NCBI GenBank assembly: GCA_020465985.1
Contig: JAANYP010001767.1
Location: 190,906-254,905, forward strand
From: Centrapalus pauciflorus
Lineage: Eukaryota > Streptophyta > Magnoliopsida > Asterales > Asteraceae
Length of the DNA stretch: 64,000 bases
Direction of reading: 5' to 3'
This document shows positions 57,752 to 64,000 of the stretch, in pieces; positions within the stretch are counted from its first letter, which is position 1, and each line of letters begins with the position of its first letter. Under the pieces are notes generated by a model, which made no database searches, was not told the DNA's origin, and saw only the letters and a program-made list of their open reading frames with translations. The position numbers and the translations under genes are program-made.

Positions 57752-58888
57752 GTGATGCGCCGTTGCGTGTTTGGTACTGATGCCAGACAAATCTTGAATG
57801 AATGTCACCAAGGACTGACCGGAGGACACTTTGGGCCAAATTACACTGTGAAAAAGGTCTTACATTGTGGTTTCTATTGGCCCACTCTCTTCAAAGATGC
57901 TCATTCAATGATCAAGACCTGTGATGCTTGTCAGCGTGCAGGCAATATCTCGAGAAGGGATGAGATGCCCCAACAAGGATTTCAGATTTGCGAGATCTTT
58001 GATGTATGGGGCATCGACTTCATGGGTCCTTTCCCAACATCCCGTAACAACAAATACATACTCGTGGATGTAGATTATCTTTCGAAATGGGCTGAGGCAA
58101 AAGACCTCCCAACCAATGATGCCCGAGTAGTTGTAAATTTTCTTAAAAGCCTATTCTCTCGATTCGGTTGTCTTAAGGCACTGATTAGTGATCGCGGATC
58201 ACATTTCTATAATCAGCAGTTGGAGAAGGTCCTGAAACGCTATGGAGTGAATCACAGGTTCTCGACGCCATATCACCCGCAAACGAGTGGGCAGGTCGAG
58301 AACACGAATAGAGGACTTAAACTTATTCTCGAGCGCACTATTGGCTTCAACCCCAAATTGTGGTCTAACAAGCTTGAAGATTCGTTATGGGCATTCCGTA
58401 CTGCCTACAAAACTCCTACCGGCACGACACCATTTCGAATGGTTCATGGCAAAGCATGCCACCTTCCTCTTAAAATCGAGCACAAGGCATTCTGGGCCAT
58501 GAAAATTGCAAATCTCGATTATCATGAGGCAGGAAAACACCGGTTTCTCCAGTTGAACGAGTTAGACGAGTTGAGGCTCCAAGCCTATGATAACTCGCGA
58601 TTATATAAGGAGAGATCAAAGGTGTTCGATGATAGTCATCTGAAGACTGTCAAGGAGTTCAGACCAGGGGACAAAGTTCTATTATTTAAATCTCGTCTGA
58701 AACTCACTCCTGGTAAGCTGAAATCGCGCTGGACTGGTCCTTATACAATCATTAAAGCTTCCCAATCTGGTTTCGTTGATCTCCAGTCTGATAGTCGCTT
58801 TTTTTGCGTTAACGGTCATCGTTTGAAGTTATACAATGAGGCAGAAGGACCCGAACAAGAGGAGGTCATGGACACCTTCCCCAAATAA
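57752..58888 (+). CDS. pol: Element H integrase, 378-aa open frame
   Basis: A clean frame ending in the natural pol stop TAA at 58886. Zinc domain: His in ECHQGLTGGHFG, Cys pair in CDACQRAG. Core: D in WGIDFMGPF, D in LISDRGSHF, E in GQVENTNRGLK. The C-terminal domain has FRPGDKVLLFKSRLKLTPGKL and RWTGPY. All three catalytic residues and the zinc ligands are kept. It is the C-terminal piece of a polyprotein, so the listed ATG is not a real start. The upstream stop near 57671 breaks its link to RNase H. Confidence 0.88.
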   Translation: MMRRCVFGTDARQILNECHQGLTGGHFGPNYTVKKVLHCGFYWPTLFKDAHSMIKTCDACQRAGNISRRDEMPQQGFQICEIFDVWGIDFMGPFPTSRNNKYILVDVDYLSKWAEAKDLPTNDARVVVNFLKSLFSRFGCLKALISDRGSHFYNQQLEKVLKRYGVNHRFSTPYHPQTSGQVENTNRGLKLILERTIGFNPKLWSNKLEDSLWAFRTAYKTPTGTTPFRMVHGKACHLPLKIEHKAFWAMKIANLDYHEAGKHRFLQLNELDELRLQAYDNSRLYKERSKVFDDSHLKTVKEFRPGDKVLLFKSRLKLTPGKLKSRWTGPYTIIKASQSGFVDLQSDSRFFCVNGHRLKLYNEAEGPEQEEVMDTFPK

Positions 58889-60128
58889 TTAATTTTAGGG
58901 GCGAGTCGAGCTCAGGACTAGAAAATAAACAAGGCGCTCTCGGGTGGCAGCCCGAATCTATGTTTCTTTAAGTTTTATTTTAGTTTATTGTTGCCTTGCA
59001 TTATCTTACCTATTTTTGATCTTGTTCGTGTGTTTAGTCTAATGTGTGTTGCTTCAATTTTTGCAGGTTTATTGCTTTTCTTTGTCATGTGTTTTTTTTT
59101 CCTATTGATGCTTGCTGATGTGATTTGACATCTACCGCCATTGTATCACCTTATTGCTGCTAACCCCAAGGGTTGTTCTTTCCATATATCTATGCTCTAT
59201 CTGTGATTACATTGGGGACAATGCAAATTTTTAAGTATGGGAAGGGGTTAAATACTTTAACCATTGTTTGTCATGTTAGTCTATCATCTCTATGCACTTA
59301 AATTTCTTTTATGTTAGCAAGTTCATACACTTCATTTGCATAGTGATGTTAAATAAGTGAGACTTTATCTGTGAAAAGCGTTTGTCTTTAACATCGTCGG
59401 TGAGCTTAGCTCTCATGTTGCAGTGTTTGTGGCTTTTTGCTGATTTTTAACTATTTTCTTGATCACTATGAACTCTAATGTCCTGGAAATTGCAAAAAGT
59501 CTTGCATGTTATGTTAATCCCTGGGTTTATTGTCAGCGTGTTGGTATCCTGAGATACCATCTTAAATTGCAAACAGCTGAATTCTGGCAAAAGAGGTTAA
59601 GATTGATTTTCTATAAAAAAAAATGTGATTAAGTAACTAAATGTGGCCTTTGGTTTTCGAACGAGTAAACTTCGAGGGGTGTTCTACACCTGATCACCTA
59701 AAACCATCTCATTTGGGATCGCCCAAGTAGAAAGTTCGTTATATGGGATCCATCGAAAGTCACAGGTTTCTTGAATCCAATAAAAAAAAGGAAAAGAAAA
59801 AAAAACAAAAAGAAAAAGAAAAAAATCATCAATAAGCCTTGAGTCAGAAAAGTTTGAAGGAAAAAGTTTAATAAAGCATGCAAGGTTGAGTGATTTGTAG
59901 GTCAGATGAGTTTAGTCAAGTGATTTTTGAATTCTGTTGGAGTCAGTGAAAAGTTAACACGGATTGGTACACATACATGTGCATGAATCTAAGTTGTCCT
60001 GTGTTTGTTGAAGCTGAGTTATTTTTGCAGGCGTCCCTTTTAATTGTTTGAGCTTCGTATGCGTCTGACTTGTGTATGCTTGTTTAATGTGTTTCTTTTG
60101 AGATGATTTGTTAAGGACAAGCAAAGTT
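58889..60128 (+). other. Element H non-coding region after pol
   Basis: About 1.24 kb without a supported gene. It includes a first polypurine-like motif in 'acattggggacaatgcaaat' plus AAGTATGGGAAGGGG (about 59209-59246) and an A-rich stretch (59780-59826). Athila relatives sometimes carry an env-like gene here; I see none. Confidence 0.7.
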
Positions 60129-60144
60129 TAAGTGTGGGAAGTTT
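60129..60144 (+). other. Element H polypurine tract
   Basis: AAGTGTGGGAAGTTT directly before the LTR start TGATAC, the usual Athila-type tract. Confidence 0.8.
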
Positions 60145-63100
60145 TGATACTGTCTTATTTATTCATATATTTATGCAACAATATCATTCTTTTAATGCGC
60201 TTAAAAATATAAGTTTTGATGCTAAAAGTTCATTTTCTTGTCATTTTTATTTGCAGGTTTAATTGAGTACAAGACAATAAAATAAGATGATTATTTGGGC
60301 TTATAGTGAAAAATATGAGAGCATGCTAGGAGGTCCAAAGAAAGTTCAAGATTTGAGTTTCTCCAAATCCAATACCCAACGGTCCAAAGTCCATTTTATT
60401 TTTAGGGTTTTAGATGAATTATTTATTTATTTTATAAATAAAGGGAGCCGGAGGGTGAAAAAAAGGGGGTGATAATTCTCTTTGGGGTTGGTGGCGCAGA
60501 GGAAAAGAAAAACAACATTCAAGATTAAATATTTTTTTCTTATTGTCTTCTGCTTGAGGCGGCGCAAAACAAACAGATACAATATTGATGCTTTTATTCT
60601 TTTTCCATTCTTTTTGGGAGTTGATGCACAGGTGGGAAGAACAACAATATTGATATTAATTATAGAGTTAATTACAAAAGTGGTCCCTGTGGTTTGTCCT
60701 AAAATTTGGATTTGGTCCCTGAACTTTCAATTTTGCAAAAACGGTCCTTATTTTCATAGTTTGTTTGCAATTTTGGTCCCTCAACCTATTAACTTTTCTG
60801 ATATGACAAAATTACCCTTTATTATGATGCAAACTATAGGGACCATTTTTATAATTAGTTTTTAACTCTTTTTAATCTTAATTAAATAAATTATTTTTTA
60901 GTGTTACTTAAATTTAATAAACTACAAAAAATAGAAAAAAAATATTTAATTATTTAGGTTGGTTCATAAATGATTTAGATATTTTTAGTCTTAATTAATT
61001 TTAATATACTATAATCAAAGTGTAAACCAATCAAAATTTATAATCGAAAATGTCATTTATGTTTAGAAAATTATTTTTTAAAGGTTTCATAAATAAGAAA
61101 TTTTTTCTTTATAATTATTTATACTGGTTCATACATTTATAATAAAAAATAGTTATGTTGATCAAACCACAAAGACCATTTATGTAATTGACTCTACTTT
61201 ATTTTTAGTGTTAATTAACTTTAATAAATTATTAAAAAAATTAGTTATGAGCTAACAGTTTAATTAAAGTTAAAAATATTAAAGAAATTAAATAAATAAA
61301 AATTTAACGTTTAATTTGACCGGGTTAAAAAAACTTCCAAATGGTCTAAGACGATCAAATTTTTATTTATTTAACGTATCAATTATTTTATCGTTTTAAT
61401 TTTTAATTACACCAAAAACGATTTAAAATTTTAGGTCCATATAACATCTTTGAGATTCATGATTAACAACTTTTATCATCAAATTTGGTTTGTCAGACCT
61501 TTACATAAAAATCGAGAAATATAAATAGGTTTTTAATTTTTTTTTTCGTCTTTAATTTGACTTTTCATTTAATCCGATTAAATCGACACCTTAAAAATTT
61601 AAACCATTTAGATTTATCACTTTACCATTATCACCTTGCTTTGATATAAATGTGAACAGATTATAAAATAGAATCTTTGACCGATTTTATTTAAGAAGAA
61701 AGTAAAATATTTGACCAACAAATATATTTTTATTATAAATTTATGAACCAACATAAATAATTATAGAGTCAAATATTTTTATAATATTTTATATACGAAA
61801 CTTCTAAAAAATAGTTTCTAAACATAAATGATTTTTTCGATTATAAATTTTGATTGGTTTACACTTTGATTATAGTAAATTAAAATTAATTAAGACTAAA
61901 AATATCTAAATCATTTATGAACCAACATGAATAATTAAATAATTTTTTTCTATTTTTTATAGTTTATTAAATTTAAGTAACACTAAAAAAATAATTTATT
62001 TAATTAAGATTAAAAAGAGTTAAAAACTAATTATAAAAATGGTCCCTATAGTTTGCATCATAATAAAGGGTAATTTGGTCATATTAGAAAAGTTAATAGG
62101 TTGAGGGACCAAAATTGCAAACAAACTATGAAAATAAGGATCGTTTTTGCAAAATTGAAAGTTCAGGGACCAAATCCAAATTTTAGGACAAACCACGGTG
62201 ACCATTTTTTTAATTAACTCTTAATTTTATATGTTTTCTTTGAGATTGGTGCTCAATAGATAACATCAACATTAAGTTATTTTATTTATTATTTTTTTTC
62301 TTTTTCTTGTGGTTCATGCACATCAACAAAAACCAGCAAAATTGCTTTTGTTTTGTTTTTAATTTTTTTTTAAGTAATTATGTTTAGTTTTATTTGTTAT
62401 TTTTTATTGTTAGTTACTAATTTGATTATGGGCTAAGTTTATTGTACTTGTTAATGATGAACGAACCCTAGATTTAAGTTAAGTTTTTTTTTATTGATTG
62501 AGTTTTGTTAATGTCTAGTCGTGAACCTTGATTTATTTATCTTAATAATTATTGAGTAGTTTACTATTACATTGTGTCATGTTCTGAAATTATGACTTGC
62601 ACGTGTAATTAGTCTTATCTGACTGTTTGCTTGTTCTGAAATTATGACGGTTGTATGCAGTTAGGGTAAACAATTATTCTGAACTTATGATAGTTGAAAT
62701 TGCTTCTCTAATAACCCAGATAAAAGTTTAAGTTCAATTCACCAATAACGAGAGTTAGCGTGTTTTGAAAATATTAGGTTATAATTGAATTAGTAGGGTC
62801 TATGTTAGCTCCAAATTTCTTAGAAACTCTATCAATCAATTGCACTTGTAGACGAACAAAATCTAGGGGGAGTGATTCAATGACGAATACCTTTTAGTTA
62901 TTTGACTCTATTCTCTTAATTAGTTATTTCATGGTCGTTTTAAATTTTCGTTAGTTACTATTAATTTTCATTTTAGTTTGAGTAATTTTGTTTACTTTGT
63001 CGTATCAACGGTATCCAAAAATATAAAAAACAAAACCCCCTTTTTACTCGTTTGCATTTTATCCATTTTATTTTTGCTAGAATAATTTTTGTTGGTATAA

Positions 63101-63240
63101 ATTGCATTTTCCGTTCCTTGTGGTGACGATCCTGGTCTTACCAGTTTATTGCTATACGATCGGGTACATTTGCCCGAGAGTTTATCGGTCGATTTGGTCA
63201 GATTAGAGTTTATAAATTTAGAACTGATATTTCCGTATCA
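60145..63240 (+). repeat. Element H 3' LTR (contains foldback element)
   Basis: Starts TGATACTGTC and ends CCGTATCA, followed by target copy AGGGC. Without the 1,556-bp insert and its duplicated 9 bp it would be about 1.53 kb. No coding content. It is AT-rich with a more GC-rich end (63115-63200). Confidence 0.9.
60665..62220. mobile_element. Mutator-like foldback MITE, 1,556 bp
   Basis: Arms of about 495 bp at each end (60665-61160 and 61725-62220) are inverted copies, starting GAGTTAATTACAAAAGTGG on the left and GAGTTAATTAAAAAAATGG on the complementary right. Flanks TTAATTATA (60656-60664) and TTAATTTTA (62221-62229) match at 8 of 9 positions, a Mutator-type 9-bp target. The centre is AT-rich and has no transposase. 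Near-identical frames in both arms are by-products of the inverted repeat. Confidence 0.85.
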
Positions 63241-63245
63241 AGGGC

Positions 63246-63789
63246 ACTCGCACATGGAAAGATACTTCATAGATTAAATGATAAGTTTTTCCAAGATGAT
63301 AATATCCACTATTTTTCAAACGGAGATACATTGAAGTTGCGGTTTTCTAGTCTGTCGTACCTTAGTGCATTCAAACACTGTGCGTAACTGTCACTTATAA
63401 CAGGTGTATCTACTTATGATATTTTTATTTAGCTAGCACTGTGTATGCAAAGTTTATTCGTTCCTTTTGCCTTAGTGGAAAAGCGATATCAATGGGCCCT
63501 CTGATGATTAAACGTTGACTCTAGAGTGTCAAGCCTGACCGAGACGAAATTGATGTGTTCAATTAGTCAGTCTCATATAGTCAAATTAATCGGAGATCAC
63601 AAACATAATTTTGAAACTAAAGATTGATTATAATACATGTCTTAGTTTCATACGATATCTGAGAACGAAGGAATAGTTAATCCCTATCTAAAGGATTGGC
63701 TCTGATGTGACAGCTGTAACGGGTGGCTTGGAAGGCTGGTAATAGAATGTGTTTAGACAAGTAGTTGCCAACTTGTCCAAGTGGGAGAC
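63246..63789 (+). other. Element G 3' untranslated DNA and polypurine tract
   Basis: Continues the region cut at 55093. No coding frame. Ends in AAGTGGGAGAC (about 63779-63789), the polypurine tract. Confidence 0.75.
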
Positions 63790-64000
63790 TATTGGAACTA
63801 GTGTCCAAGTCACAACTAATTTGTAAATATTATTATCAGGCTGGATCCTTTTTGGTTGCATGCAATGAATAGTAAATAGAATGTAATTAACTTAAGGATA
63901 TAATGTTAATTAGTTTGTTAATTTATTATGTTTAATAAATTAAATGGAAACTAAATAATTGATTATATTTGATTAACGTGTTGGTTTGTTAATATATTAA
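63790..64000 (+). repeat. Element G 3' LTR, start only
   Basis: Begins TATTGGAACTAGTGTCC, probably TGTTGG with one G-to-A change, directly after the polypurine tract. It runs past the window end. Because the 5' LTR keeps only its last 56 bp, the two cannot be compared here. Confidence 0.75.

Larger units (their letters stand above)
55094..63240 (+). mobile_element. Element H, Ty3/gypsy Athila-like, 8.1 kb, 5' half replaced
   Basis: Flanked by a perfect 5-bp repeat AGGGC (55089-55093 and 63241-63245). The 5' LTR is cut to 213 bp. It is followed by 1.2 kb of mitochondrial-like DNA in place of primer site, gag, protease and the start of RT. Then come RT, RNase H, a clean integrase, 1.25 kb of non-coding DNA, a polypurine tract and a 3.1-kb 3' LTR beginning TGATAC and ending CGTATCA. 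The pol wording is Athila-like. Confidence 0.92.
49271..64000 (+). mobile_element. Element G, Ty1/copia (Angela/Tork-like), runs off the window
   Basis: Only the last 56 bp of its 5' LTR remain, followed by a primer site, a 1.5-kb leader, gag, PR, IN, RT-RNase H, 3' untranslated DNA, a polypurine tract and the start of the 3' LTR at about 63790. Element H is inserted in the 3' untranslated part. The lineage call rests on the RT/RNase H wording and is tentative. Confidence 0.85.

Noticed and set aside
60482..62205. Two near-identical protein frames on opposite strands (ends of the foldback element)
   Set aside because: They are mirror images produced by the inverted arms, and the sequence is MITE terminal repeat, not a gene.

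Overview
This is plant nuclear DNA, most likely from a eudicot, made almost entirely of nested transposable elements. I found no host gene, rRNA, tRNA gene or CRISPR array. The case for a plant rests on Ty1/copia elements with GGGGGAGAT polypurine tracts and initiator-Met-tRNA primer sites, Ty3/gypsy elements of Tekay-like and Athila-like type, hAT, PIF/Harbinger and Mutator-like MITEs, and a block that looks like plant mitochondrial spacer. A species name would be a guess; the post-pol ORF of element C reminds me of Asteraceae elements, but only weakly.

Layout. Element A (Tekay-like gypsy, +) runs from 1 and is interrupted by a hAT MITE (388-982), by element B in its integrase (3257-16784) and by element C in its 3' LTR (20836-31629); A ends near 31844. 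B is a 13.5-kb copia element with target duplication AAGTT. C is a 10.8-kb copia element of another family (TATAG/AATAG) that carries a PIF/Harbinger MITE (30509-30823). A lies in the leader of an orphan copia gag, E (31921-32092 and 44696-45161). E is split by element D (32093-44695, minus strand, CATAC), a relative of B. Next is F (45162-49270), a B-family remnant with two LTR copies in opposite orientation. G is another copia element (49271 to the window end). It contains H (55094-63240, Athila-like gypsy, AGGGC), whose 5' half is replaced by mitochondrial-like DNA and whose 3' LTR holds a 1.56-kb Mutator-like foldback element.

Most interesting. B, C, D and F carry a large sense-strand ORF between pol and the 3' LTR (about 1,390 codons in B). 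It has a globular N-terminal domain, a basic cluster, a Pro/Ser/Thr-rich linker, a coiled-coil-like stretch, an acidic tract and a conserved C-terminal domain, with no evident membrane anchor. In B and D it is preceded, at nearly identical spacing, by TATAAATA, a CT-rich leader and an AACCCTA motif, as if it were a separate transcription unit. C has a divergent homologue, also behind AAACCCTAA. Polypurine-tract-like motifs recur inside this ORF, as in Sireviruses.

Coding state. Nearly every gag and pol frame is broken by frameshifts, stops or deletions. The two longest clean frames are the RT-RNase H of G (active-site box altered) and the integrase of H. All elements look unable to move on their own. 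Boundaries and repeats were found by eye and substitution counts are estimates.
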